From the NCBI GenBank assembly GCA_950295325.1, contig OX485807.1, forward strand, positions 42,252,440 through 42,316,439: a DNA stretch of 64,000 bases. The letters run 5' to 3'. Of the stretch, positions 37,910 through 49,242 are shown piece by piece (within the stretch, counting starts at the first letter, position 1; each line of letters begins with the position of its first letter). The notes beneath the pieces are model-generated. The model was not told where the DNA came from and did not search any database. It saw only the letters and a list, made by a program, of their open reading frames with translations. The DNA is from Polytrichum commune (taxonomy: Eukaryota; Streptophyta; Polytrichopsida; Polytrichales; Polytrichaceae). The position numbers and the translations under genes were made by a program.

Positions 37910-39256
37910 CACCACCACCCTCGGTAAGTGTCGTGAACATTCATCCTCATTTGAGAATCACACATTGCATTTTTCATAAATGATATTATTTTAAAATAAG
38001 TAGTTTCCTATGTCTTCATGTGCTTATTAGGGGGTAAAGCGATATAACACGTATCGTGGGGGAGGGTGAAAATGCAAAAAAATATAGCCCATGTAGTTTT
38101 ATTCTTATTCAATTTCACTATCAACTTGGAATAAGAGACACAAGTTTTGATCTAGTGGGATCCAATTGAAATAAATTAACAACAAAATTATGATATTGGC
38201 TTTACCGCACCCCAGCCCCCCTTTTGTGGTGTCATGAAGTGTATTTTATGAACTCAGTTGTTTATCATATCACGGCGAAAAAAAACTATAGCAACTTGTT
38301 AGCCGTAGGTAACCTACACTACTAAGGCAAATCAATGTACTTGTCCTTTGCTACCTACCTATTTGAGCTTTTCAATCACATTGCACTAAGTCTTTATGTA
38401 AGATATATGTGCCTTTTTCTCAAACTTCCAACTCCAAATACCAACATACCGTTGGCATTGGCGACCATATCAACTCATTCTACTAAGCGTTTTTACATGA
38501 GGAAGAATGCCAATATGCAAAATGTGTGTTAAGTGTTTGCATAATGTTGGGTTTTCTAGTAAAAGTGCATTATATTTGGATTCGCTAAGGTGTTGTATAG
38601 AGAAGCCCACTTCAAGGTAAAATAGTGTGTAGAAATATCAATATGTCACATTCTAGCAAGAAGGTGTTGTGTTTGATACTTTGCATAAGAGGCACATGTT
38701 GGAGACATGGGAGTGGTCCCAAAGTGACCACAAATTTCAACGAGTGCCTTCAATGTTGTGATGGCTAACTTAAGATTATTCTTCCTTCAACTACGGCATC
38801 AAGCACCATGAATCAAAATGAGCATATGCTTTGAGGTTGTTGAGTATACCTATAATAACTTTATCACTTTTTGAACACACATGATTAGAGTATGATCAAT
38901 TTATGTGTGCATCGAGTCCAATTGAAACCTCAATAGCTAGCTACATAAGACAATTGACCGCACAAGACACACATGAATTACCATGCTCTAGTAGTGAGTA
39001 TATTAAACATGTGATTTGGTGTGTCGTGTGTGGTCTCTTGTATTGCAATCACTAGGTGGTAACTAGAGAGAGTATCACGGGACACACGATGCTACATGAA
39101 CAGTCACAAAGACCACTTTGATTAATGTGGCACACCAATTTTGATGCCACACTAAACCAAATGTGTAGTGTGGTTTATACCCTTGTAGGTTATACCCTCA
39201 CTATGTTGAGCCGGAGGAGTTTTATGTTCAGCCAAATTAACCCCGAGGGAAATAGT
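37910..39256. other. Intergenic; possible small element near 38028-38225
   Basis: AGGGGGTAAAGC and GCTTTACCGCACCCC are roughly inverted at the two ends of a 200-bp segment, without a clear target duplication. No gene recognised. Confidence 0.3.
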
Positions 39257-40214
39257 CTACGTTTTTATGGGGTTAGTGTCACATTCATGAAAGTGTCACT
39301 TACCGTGTTGTGAGGCCTATGCTAGGTTACACTAATGACCAACAACTCAATCATTAGTGTTACCTCATGGCACCTCGCGTGGGTATGCTTACTAATATCT
39401 TTGGCATTAGTATGGTTGATGATAGTAATATTTGGTTATGCCTAGGTTACAAAGTGTTCAACATGTTGACCACAAGTACGTGGCACTTAGCATTAGTATG
39501 CTCAATACTATCTACTTCTTGCTTAGTAGAATGTAAACATATGACACTTGACATTAGTATATAATATCATCTTCCTCTTGCATACTAAAATTTAAAACTA
39601 AATATCATATAGTAAATAGCGATGCACTTCATAAGTCACGTATATTGATAGATAGTGTCATGTTGACAATTAGTGGATGTGATTACTAGACCTCTACGCA
39701 TCTAGGTGAACCGTTTGTTAAATACATAAACAATGTCCATTGTCTATGCTATTTGATGTCATGCATAATAGGATCAATTACCCTATTTTTCAAGCATATC
39801 CTAGGTTACACTAATGGTCATCAACTTCAACATGAGTATCACCTCACAACACATACCGTTCAAGTGTGCTTACGAATATCTTGGCATGAGTATGCTCAAT
39901 AGTGATATGAGGTGTGTGGCTGTGTTACACAATGGTCTCCAAGTTGACTAAAGTGTACACAAATGGCACTTGACATTAGTATGCTCAAGAACATCTTCAC
40001 CTTGCATACTAAACCGCAAAAACTATCATCTCCATTATCCCAATGTGCTAGGCTAAACGTCATCAGGTAAACAAAAGTTCACTCAAAAAGTTACTTATGT
40101 TGGCGAATAGTATCATTTTGGCAATTAGCATACGTGACACTTCGAGACCTCTAGGCATCTAGTTTAGACCCTCTGCAAATCAGTGTATGTGACACTAAAA
40201 ACCATAAACGGTGT
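39257..40214. repeat. ACCGTTTAYGGTATTTAGTGTCA family, two internal units
   Basis: Two diverged copies of a roughly 480-bp unit lie in tandem (about 39310-39740 and 39790-40214). They share phrases such as CTAGGTTACACTAATG, GACACTTGACATTAGTAT and GACCTCTA(C/G)GCATCTAG. The right end ACACTAAAAACCATAAACGG inverts the left-end motif of copy 42126-42640. The left end is degenerate. Non-coding. Confidence 0.65.
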
Positions 40215-41296
40215 GTAAGTTGATACATATATGTGAACCCATTTCCTACGGCTCCCTCAATCCAGACCAGGGTCGAGATTTGCACCCGTCACAAACCCCA
40301 AAAGTCCAAAATCACAACCCCAAATGTATGCAAGATACACACATGACGGGCGTGACAGGCATTTGACGGGTACATGATGGGTGCAAATCTCAACACTGAA
40401 GTAGAGCATCTAAAATTACCAAACCCCGATTCTCGCCTCGTCTGGTACCTGTCAATGGATTCTTGCAGGGTAAAACAGGCCTGAAATGGGAGTTTCGAGA
40501 GCATGCTGTGTATGATACTTAATTAAAAGGGGTTAAAAAATAAAAAAAGTCTTGATCTCTGCGATGATGCTGGTGATATTTTGACCTGTGAACGGAGTTG
40601 GGTTCCCATTCAATCCTAACTTCCTCGCCAGAACAATGTTTAAATTAGTAAATCTACGCCAACTACCGCGCAACAATCTTAACTGCCAAGAGATGGAGCC
40701 GTGCCAAGAGATGGAGCCTCGCATGCTTCATGGCAAGTTCCGAGGGAGAAGAAACACGGAGCTGAGCGAGCTGCAGTTGAACCTGGAGTCGCTTTTGCAT
40801 CGTACGTTTCCGTATGAATGGTGCCTGTTTGATCTTTACACATTATTTTATGAACAAAGAAAGAAACCCGGGGGCTCCTCGTAGTACCATGGAAGGACAG
40901 ATAAAGGACGGCTCCGCACTCACAGGTCTCACCACGGGTGGTTCTCGAGCGACGACTTTTTGCAACGCACGCAGTTTCGGTGTTGGCTTCCCCACCATAG
41001 CTGCTTTACCTGATTAGCTACGTCGACTGTGAGGAGGAGGAGTCTGTGAGGTGCCGTGGTGGTGAAACTCCAAAAGGCCAGAACATTGGTGACGAAATTA
41101 AACCACCACCTAAAATTAGCACCCGGGTTTCTAAAAAGCGTGATGGAATAGAATCCAACGAAGGTTTGCCGTCGTTTTACACCGTGGAGTAGGTGGGTGC
41201 AGATCCCATTTAGAACCAAAATCTCCAGAAACTTGGGGACAGGGAGTCAAAGATTCTTGCACCCGTTTGGTGTTTAGTGGAATTGGGACTCGAAAG
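40215..41296. other. Intergenic, no gene recognised
   Basis: Moderately GC-rich patches around 40.9-41.2 kb give overlapping short frames on both strands, none with a recognisable domain. Confidence 0.35.
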
Positions 41297-41535
41297 CACA
41301 AGATGCCCCAGTGATTGGGGAGATTTTTGGGCATAACCGGTTGAGATCCTTGTGTTTGCAAGTCCAACCGGTTACATGTTGATGACATCCTCCGGTTTTC
41401 CTTCATTAAATTGGGGTATATTCTGTCTATGAATTCCTCTAAAATGATCAGTAAGTTTCCTGCAGTCTTGAACTTCAACCGGTTATTTCTCAAACTCAAC
41501 TGGTTCATCTGTAACTAATTGCTGGTTCTCCATGA
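41297..41535 (-). repeat. AACCGGTT-rich dispersed repeat, copy 2
   Basis: Inverted relative of 7050-7300, with GGGCATAACCGGTTGAGATC at one end and ACTGGTTCATCTGTAACTA at the other. It is highly similar to 44178-44395. Confidence 0.7.
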
Positions 41536-41600
41536 TCGTAGAGATGCCCTCCCGGCCCTCATATGATGCAAGCGTCAACCTTTCCAAGCGTAGTAATAAG

Positions 41601-42005
41601 CACTACACTCAACGTTGTATTTAGTGTCACCAACTCTATTTGTCGCGCTTCATACTAATTGTAGACCGCGCTTGTGGTGTCACCGACACTAAATATAGAG
41701 GTGAAATCATTCGCCAATCCTTGTAAGAAACTTTGGGCATTTTAGATCGACAATGTTGTAATTTCACCGGCATTTACTAAGCGACCTTTCGTTCTGAATT
41801 TCAGTCGTTCATGACCAATATTTCATCACATAAATGTTGGGATGTAGAGCATATGAAATTTTGTTTCAAAACTGAGATTTGGATGAAGTATAAGTAAGCT
41901 AAGATGACAATACTTGTAAACTTATTCATTACAAGTGTCATTAGAAAGGTTACCACGGTGACATAAAATAGCATAGGGTACTAGATACAATATTTGATTT
42001 AGTAG
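41601..42005. mobile_element. CTACACTAAA inverted-repeat element, copy C
   Basis: Begins CACTACACTCAACGTTGTAT and ends with a degenerate TTTAGTAG. The body is collinear with copies A and B. It directly abuts the hairpin at 42020-42106. Confidence 0.7.
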
Positions 42006-42019
42006 AAATGTGTTTTTTC

Positions 42020-42106
42020 CATGACACGACAATTTAACACAAAGTGACCCAAATGATATAAGATCGGTGTCATTTAGGTCACTTCGTGTTAGATTGTCGT
42101 GTCATG
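42020..42106. repeat. Hairpin, 37-bp arms
   Basis: CATGACACGACAAT at the left pairs with ATTGTCGTGTCATG at the right; 34 of 37 arm positions match around a 13-bp loop. Outer flanks also show weak symmetry, suggesting a small foldback element. Confidence 0.85.
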
Positions 42107-42125
42107 AAACTACCACATTTTTAGT

Positions 42126-42640
42126 ACACCGTTTATGGTATTTAGTGTCACTTACCTTATTTTGAGGCGTATGTTAGGTTACATTGAAGATTAACACCTT
42201 CATCATAAATGTCAACTCATGACACTGAGGCGTTCAAGTGTGCTTACTAATATTTTGGCATGAGCATATTCAATAATGTTATGATGTGCATGCCTAATGG
42301 TCTACAAGTTGACTAAAATGAACACAATTTACACTTGCCATTAATATGCTCAAGAATATCTACCTCTTGGATAACAAAATGTAAACAAATGACACTTGCC
42401 ATTAGTACGCTTAAAAATATCTTCCCCTTGCATACTAAAACACAAGACTGTCATCTAACGTATCCACCTGTGCTCCTTTATTTTATGTCATAATGTAGAT
42501 TTTTTTCACTTAAAGAGGTTATTTATGTTGACAAATGAAATCATATTGGCAATTAGTGGGCATGACATTTTGAGACCTCTAGGCATCTGGTTTAGGCCTT
42601 CGCAAATAGTGTACATGACACTAAATACCATAAACGGCAT
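42126..42640. mobile_element. ACCGTTTAYGGTATTTAGTGTCA inverted-repeat element, single-unit copy (515 bp)
   Basis: The left end ACACCGTTTATGGTATTTAG is inverted at the right end as CTAAATACCATAAACGGCAT. The body is homologous to the units at 39.3-40.2 kb and the fragment ending at 48761. Non-coding. Confidence 0.75.
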
Positions 42641-42644
42641 AGTG

Positions 42645-43022
42645 AAGGTATATGGGTGCTATTAAGATGTTTATTCATGTCCTCCAACTTCTATTGATTT
42701 CATTTATGTAAAAAAAACATGTGTTGCATTAACAAATCTACGATGAAGCATAAGCAAAATGATATTGAGAATCGGACGTACCCTAATCTAGTTATGGTTA
42801 TTAAAAGTGTGTGTTTGCGGATTCCTTAACTAAATAAATATACTTGTCTCCCCAATTGTGTTTGCTATTGAGTGTGGAGTAGTTGAGAAAATTGAAGATG
42901 TAGTCCAATCTCTTAGACGTGTGTCTTTATGGTGATTGTTCTTTGCTCCTCACCTAACCACACACCGATCAAACATAAGTGTTTGGTAATGAAAAGTAAC
43001 CAAATAACACCCATGTACCTTT
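42645..43022. mobile_element. AAGGTATRTGGGTG inverted-repeat element, copy 1
   Basis: The ends AAGGTATATGGGTGCTATT and (inverted) AAGGTACATGGGTGTTATT match. The element at 52501-52880 carries the same kind of ends and an inverted interior. An ORF of 94 codons starts inside but runs past the right end; not considered a gene. Confidence 0.6.
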
Positions 43023-43607
43023 TCTATGTTGTTGAATTATGCAAGGTCGCCAAATTAGTTGGCTATCAAAAAAACAACGTTGCAACCTTTGTCAATATCA
43101 TGTATTTACATAATGGGCATTCAAGCGGATACTTGTCTTTGTTTAGAAAACTCGAGCAACATCGTCTTCAGAAAATAGTACAAAAAACAGGAGAAGAACT
43201 ATTGAAATATTGATTGAACTTCCAAGCATGAAAAATATTCACTCAAATCAAGATTTGAAGTCTGGAATTGACAAAAATTTGTCAAATCTATTTTCACTGC
43301 AAGTCCAACGATGATGCCATTTTGAGACGAGTTTTTGTCTCTTGAATCTCATTGCACGAGTTTCAAGTTTCACGTGCTAGGTTAATTGAATGTTGCTCCA
43401 GAAAACTACACTAGACTAATACATGTGGGTTAGGTGCCCACATGACCTGAAGATTTCTTTGGGTCCAACCACAAGCAAATGAATTCCAATGAAAAGAGAA
43501 GAAAAGCAAGCAAGAAAGAAAGAAAGGGATAACTTCGATGTTGCCACCGGCATGAATTATGATGTTGCTTCATTCTTTAGTTGGTTTAAATTTATATGAC
43601 ACAATAC

Positions 43608-43667
<60 letters not shown>

Positions 43668-44177
43668 TGTTTGTTTTCAAAGCTTTTTCAAACTCAAAGC
43701 TTGATCTTCCTCCTGTCCTTGGTCTTTTCCTTTCAATTTTTCATCTAAATGAAGCAAGGGTGGGTGGGTGGGTGAGAATTTTTTTCTTCACAAGTCTATT
43801 GCATCATTGAACATGGTATCCAATATTGTAATCATGGATTTAGTGCTATGTTCTACACAACTAGTAAGTTAAATGGAACTTCAACAAGGAATATGTATGT
43901 TTATCAGTGTAGTTAGATACCCTGCTATATTTCTTTGCTTTCAAATCAAAGTTTAGTAGCAAGGGTTCGCATAAAGGTATAAATCAAGTACTATAATGTT
44001 ATGATAAATACCTTGGTATCAAATATCCATCTCTTATGGCAACTATGTTCAAAAGATAGTTCAACACATGATTATACTATGCTCATGATTATTGTTACAA
44101 CCAAGTAATAAAGCAATGATGTGATATGTAGGATTTCACACCTCATTTGTTATCTGCTAGAAGGTATTCGCTATCAA
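43023..44177. other. Intergenic with (GA)n microsatellite
   Basis: No gene recognised. An uninterrupted GA repeat at 43610-43665 creates spurious Arg/Glu open frames. Confidence 0.4.
43610..43665. repeat. (GA)28 microsatellite
   Basis: Uninterrupted dinucleotide run. Confidence 0.97.
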
Positions 44178-44395
44178 TGATCGGGGAGAATTTTGGGCAA
44201 TATCAGTTGAGATCCTAGTGTTTGCAAGTCCAACCAATTACATGTTGACATTGTCCAGTTTTCCTTTATTAAATTGGGGTATATTCTATAAATTCCTCTA
44301 AAGCGATCGGTAATTTTCCTGCAGTCTTGAACTTCAACCAATTATTTCTCGAAGTCAACCGGTTCATTTGTAACTATTTGCCAGCTCTCCCTGAC
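44178..44395 (-). repeat. AACCGGTT-rich dispersed repeat, copy 3
   Basis: Close relative of 41297-41535 in the same orientation. Shared words include AGTCCAACCAATTACATGTT and ATTAAATTGGGGTATATTCT. Confidence 0.7.
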
Positions 44396-44525
44396 CATAT
44401 TTCTCAATGTCTCAGATATTATTATGGAATTTGTGTATACATCAAAATAGTAGTCAAAGCAACATAATAACTTTCACTGGTGTAATATTTCAAGAGTACA
44501 AGATCATTCAAACATGAGCAATGCA

Positions 44526-44807
44526 CTATTGGTGGTGTTCAGAATGTGAAGAGCTAACTTCACTTGCACTTGTGTTGATATAAACATAGATTTGTGTGTT
44601 AGAAAGGCATGTGTCAGGTATCTTCAGCTTAGGATCAGTTGCAATCCATGTCACACATTTTGAACACCTATCAAGTTCATTGAGAGGTTGCAAACAATTA
44701 CAAGCAATACAAAATATTGAGTATACAAACATGTGCTTTGGCCATTTCATGTCGTTTTCCTGAATGGTAAAAACCTCTTGTACACCAAACACTATGTGCT
44801 TCCACAC
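44526..44807 (-). CDS. Unrecognised 93-codon ORF
   Basis: An open frame containing a cysteine-rich stretch (YSIFCIACNCLQPLNELDRC, followed by SKCVTW). The CxxCxC spacing could suggest metal binding, but I recognise no family. It may be an exon, transposon debris or chance. Confidence 0.2.
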   Translation of the reverse strand: MWKHIVFGVQEVFTIQENDMKWPKHMFVYSIFCIACNCLQPLNELDRCSKCVTWIATDPKLKIPDTCLSNTQIYVYINTSASEVSSSHSEHHQ

Positions 44808-45120
44808 TTAGTATGTATCTACTGAGCCTCAATGAATAAACTAAGCCAAGTAAGCTCTCATCTAAGCATGTAAATAAGTCTTCACATGAAGGTGTTTAGG
44901 GTTCAGTGTTAGTTAGTAAGGTGCAGTGCCTACCTTAGGTCATGGAAACCGTAAATCATGGAGCGTGATAACGTCCTTGATCATGGTTAGTTAACTTGTG
45001 GTTGAGTACAATGTAGTTGCCTAACATTGGTGTAAAGCCTATTAAACATTCTAGACTTTGTAGGAGGTTTAATCAATTTGTCAAGAGTTTCATTTTTTAT
45101 TATTTATATAGTTTAAAGAC

Positions 45121-45160
<40 letters not shown>

Positions 45161-45820
45161 ACTCGTTGGTGTTGGTGGGAATCATGAGGGATACTTCACC
45201 TTGATCATAGCCGCAAACTCATATATGAACATGGCACAATACAAGCATAATACATGGAGCAATGAACATATAATCTCCTTCGCTCTTGGATGATATTGTT
45301 CAATGTATGAACTTTTGATCTCATATCATTATCCAACAACTTGGGCTTCTTTTGTGGGTCCAAAAACCATACCATTATTCAAGAGGACATGCTGCTTGGT
45401 TGTTAATGAGGCACACCCCCCCCCCCTACTTTGGCCCACAATACCAAATAGCTTGAAGCTCGGCTATAACTTTGGCTAATAAGAAGGAGCATGACAACAC
45501 CACCCAATTGTTGATCCATGGGATTAAAGTTTGTTATCGAGTCCACTCAATCAAAACTATCCACATTGATATGCAACAACTGGCTACCATATCCTAATTT
45601 ATACCCTTAATGTGCCTAGATTGTAATTTTGAACAACAACATGCATTTTAAATGAGTTTAATATTCACCAAAGATTCGAACATTTGATTTGTGTTCAAGA
45701 ATCTTCGTGCCGGCCCCCGCCGAGGACATAGAAGTTGTAGAATGTTATTATATAACTCAATTGATGTTTGCTCAATGGCCACTTCATGCCAAAAGTCCTA
45801 GTTATTTGAGCTGGATGTGC
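44808..45820. other. Intergenic with (GA)n and C-run
   Basis: A GA repeat lies at 45124-45158 and a C-homopolymer near 45417-45427. No gene recognised. Confidence 0.4.
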
Positions 45821-46405
45821 CACGGGTAGATCACTTAGTGCATTTAAAAAACAACGTGCGGCATAATATAGAGAGGATTAAAATCATTTGAAATAAAAAT
45901 TATAAAGGAATTCCAAATAATGAAGGGGCCATTAAATGTAGACAATCCCATTATAAGTAAGTTAGATGGACATAAAACGTGGGCCATTATTTTTTTTGTA
46001 AAATTAATATAAGGGCTGAAGATAAGGATCCTATGTGTTTTCATCATAACAGTGTTTGCAATGGTATTACTTTGCTATGGTCTCCTATGTGTTTTCTTCA
46101 TAACTATGTTTGCAATGATATTATTGTTTGCACCCTTCTTTGTTTCCATGCTTTCCCTCAACACTCGTCAATTGCGTTAGGAAGTAGATTAGCTTTTCTT
46201 ACTTAAAAGGAATATAGAGTACAAAAAATTGCAGTGACTTGGACAATAGAAGTAATGGAAGGGTGCAAACAAATGGGCCATTTTTGAAATTTAAGTAATT
46301 ATAGGGAGGCTTTAATTCAACCCTTGAAGGTAAATAGCCCCAAAACAAAAAAAAACCCCCAGCCGCACGTGGTGCACAAAAATGCCTTAGAGTGATCTAC
46401 CAGTG
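45821..46405. mobile_element. hAT-like non-autonomous element E5 (585 bp)
   Basis: The left end CACGGGTAGATCACT and inverted right end CACTGGTAGATCACT match at 14 of 15 positions, with further symmetry at the ACGTGCGGC block. The flanks are GGATGTGC (45813-45820) and GAATGTGC (46406-46413), an 8-bp duplication with one change. Shares a GGTAAATAGCCCC block with E4. Confidence 0.8.
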
Positions 46406-46788
46406 GAATGTGCATAGAGATTGATGTTGAAAGGACCTTGTCAAATAGGCTTGCTTCCTAGGATGTGAGTAGCTCGGTTATCGTGCCAATGCAACATTGT
46501 TGGATGTCAACCGATGTGTTTGCTAATTCTAAATAAGTAGGCCTAGAATTTGTCAATCACTAACCTATATGTAGACTATACTCAAATTTTAGCAGTTGAG
46601 ATCATGGACTAAATCGAAGCATATGATAGTTACCATTGTAGGATATATCTTACTTTACAAGTAGAATGTCATAGTTTTGTAGGAAAAGAGAACTTGCTTG
46701 TAGAGTTGCCCTAGAATGTTATGCTTGAGAAATTTATGTTCTTGATAATAAAAGTTGTTTGATGTTTTTTCCTCACTTGACCTGTTAT

Positions 46789-48761
46789 GGTATTTAGTGT
46801 CTCACCGATGCTACAAGTTCTTACTTCAATACAAGCTTTCCTTCCAGAAATGAGGTTTGATTCATAAAGATACTAGATAAGGTAGAGACACCCAATTCTC
46901 ACACCTATTTTTCCTCCAAAGTGGGCAAGTACGTACCTCAACATTGACACTAATTATATCAATATAAGGATTAAAAACGCAGCTCATTGGTTGAAGGAGA
47001 CAAAATGCCAACAATCAACACTGTTTGTTTTGGTGAAACCTATGTGACTAGGAAGTGTCAAATGAAATTTATAGTTTTGAAAATTGATATAGAAATTAAA
47101 AGTGTTTTAATTCATGTGATCTTAATGCTCACAACAAAATTGTTAAATCCAATTTATATGGGTTAAGTTAGGGAGTGCAACGCTCAAAGTGTCCGCGATA
47201 AGGCACTTCTATCTAAGTGAATATCAACATGACGACCACATAAAACATAGCCAACATGTGAGTCCTAAACAATTATCTTGTGTTGGTGAAATAAATATGC
47301 AAATCTATCCTCGTGATAGATTTACAAAATTTCTAGTGACACGTGACAATTTCTCAAGTCTTGTATGCTTGTAGTGAAAGCAATAGTAGCATGAGAGCAC
47401 ACCATAAGAAAGTCATGAGACATGATGTTGTACAATGAACATGGTGGAATTTTGAACTAGGTTTTGTCCAAGACGCAAGACAAACTTATGTAACCACTAT
47501 CATCCCAAAGGTTTTTTGTATTTTCAAGATTAAAAAATAAAGTGAGCTTGCTTTATCAAATATTCAAAAAGTGCGTTTCACAAGATTGCTTTATGAAACA
47601 TTCATGAAGAGAAATTTCTGGTACAAAGTCAAAGAACACATCCGTACAATTGGACCTTGAATATAAGGTCATGGTATAAACATTTTCAAAGCCAAACCTT
47701 TTTTAAACTTCAAAGAATGGAGATAACATTAGCGTGCTTAGATATCTTGTAGATATGTTCATCTTATGAATAAGTATAATGCACATTGAAATGCATAGAG
47801 AATATGATCATGTATATAGAGTGTGAACAACATTTGTTAATGAAAAGAAAACTTATCATTAAGTCCATCAAAGATGACATTTTTTTTCCAAATATTCTAT
47901 CATGCATACATAATCATCAAGTTGGTGACTCACATACCAAGGTTTAAACAATATGATGCAATTTTTCATTTCTTACAAGTTATTTAGTTTTTGTGCTTTG
48001 AAATGTAGAGCATTTTAGTTTTTTTTTAATGATATTCCATTTTTTTTGCTTGAATAGGAAAAATGTATTCCAAATAACTCTTCTTTGGAGATTAACATCA
48101 TTTCAATATTGAAAGTCAATTTTTTAATATTGAATATAGTGATTCCGTTTGGAATACCGTTCACCAATTGGGAGGTTTGCCACGAGCTCAATAACGAACC
48201 ATAAGTAGTATGACAACCCAAAATCCACTTTTCCAAACATCCCTACAAAGTAAACCATGCACCAATGAACATGGAGAAATACCCACTATTTATAGATGAA
48301 CCGGTTCAAGTTCAAGACTTTAAGAAAATTACCAATCATTTTAGAGGAATTTAGAGAATATACCTCAAATCAATAAGGAAAACCAAAAGATGACAACCCA
48401 TAACCAATTCGACTTGGAAAACTGGAATCTCAATCGGTTATGCCCAAAAATCTCCCCGGACATTGCCATGGACACTCCCCTCAAAAAACATTCAATTCTT
48501 AACAATAAACCTCCAACTGTGCACTTAGAGGATAATAATACCCCCAATCTTGAGACCACGGTGTGGTCTCTTATAACACTATCATCTCAAGTATCCCAAT
48601 GTGATACAATAAATGCCTTAATTTAGATCATTTTCACTTCCTGATGTTGGCAAATAATATCATATCAGCAATCCACAAGCTTGACACTTTGAAACCTTTA
48701 GGCATCTAGGTTAGGCCCTTCGCGAATAATGTATGTGACACTAAATACCGTAAACGGTGTA
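46789..48761. repeat. Possible long ACCGTTTAYGGT-family element with nested repeats
   Basis: GTTATGGTATTTAGTGTCTC at 46793 resembles the family's left end, and CACTAAATACCGTAAACGG near 48740 its right end. In between lies an AACCGGTT-type repeat (48290-48475) and unassigned sequence. Whether the two ends belong to one insertion is uncertain. Confidence 0.3.
48290..48475 (+). repeat. AACCGGTT-rich dispersed repeat, copy 4
   Basis: Same orientation as 7050-7300. Contains GATGAACCGGTTCAAGTTC and GAGAATATACCTCAAATCA, and ends near the GGTTATGCCCAAAAATCTCC block. Confidence 0.65.
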
Positions 48762-48995
48762 GGGGTTAAAAGGGGTATCTAGCCAAAAAGTAACTGGGAC
48801 ATGACCACTAAGAAAGGATAACTCATAATTCAAGAAGAGCAAAACATTAAAGTATGCTCTAGAGGAGAACATGCTACTATGATATAAACTTTTAGGATTT
48901 GGGCGAACCAAACCCATACACTCGTTCCTTGTTGGATTCCTAAACCCTTACCTCCAAGGAACCAGTGTACGGGTTGGTTCGCCCTAGCCAACTTT

Positions 48996-49131
48996 TAGCC
49001 CACCCACACTTAATGGTGTGGGCCACCAGTGAACGGTTCTACTAGCACGGGCCAATGAAAGCCACTGGATGTAACCACTGTTGGTACTCACCGTTCATTG
49101 GTGGCCCGCACCAGTAAGTGTGGGTGGACTA
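48996..49131. mobile_element. TAGCCCACCCACACTT foldback element, copy 1
   Basis: TAGCCCACCCACACTTAATG at the left is inverted as AAGTGTGGGTGGACTA at the right, with further pairing of the CACCAGTGAACGGT block. Non-coding, about 136 bp. Confidence 0.8.
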
Positions 49132-49242
49132 TTTTTCATTATGTCAACCAATATATAATATAAATATTGAGAGTATGATTGCATGATCATCAAAACTGTG
49201 AGTGAAGTACAGTGGCACCAATAGTCCAATAGAGCAGAAGTA

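Noticed and set aside
38028-38225. Roughly inverted GGGGTAAAGC / GCTTTACCGCACCCC ends
   Set aside because: The symmetry is imperfect and no target duplication is visible.
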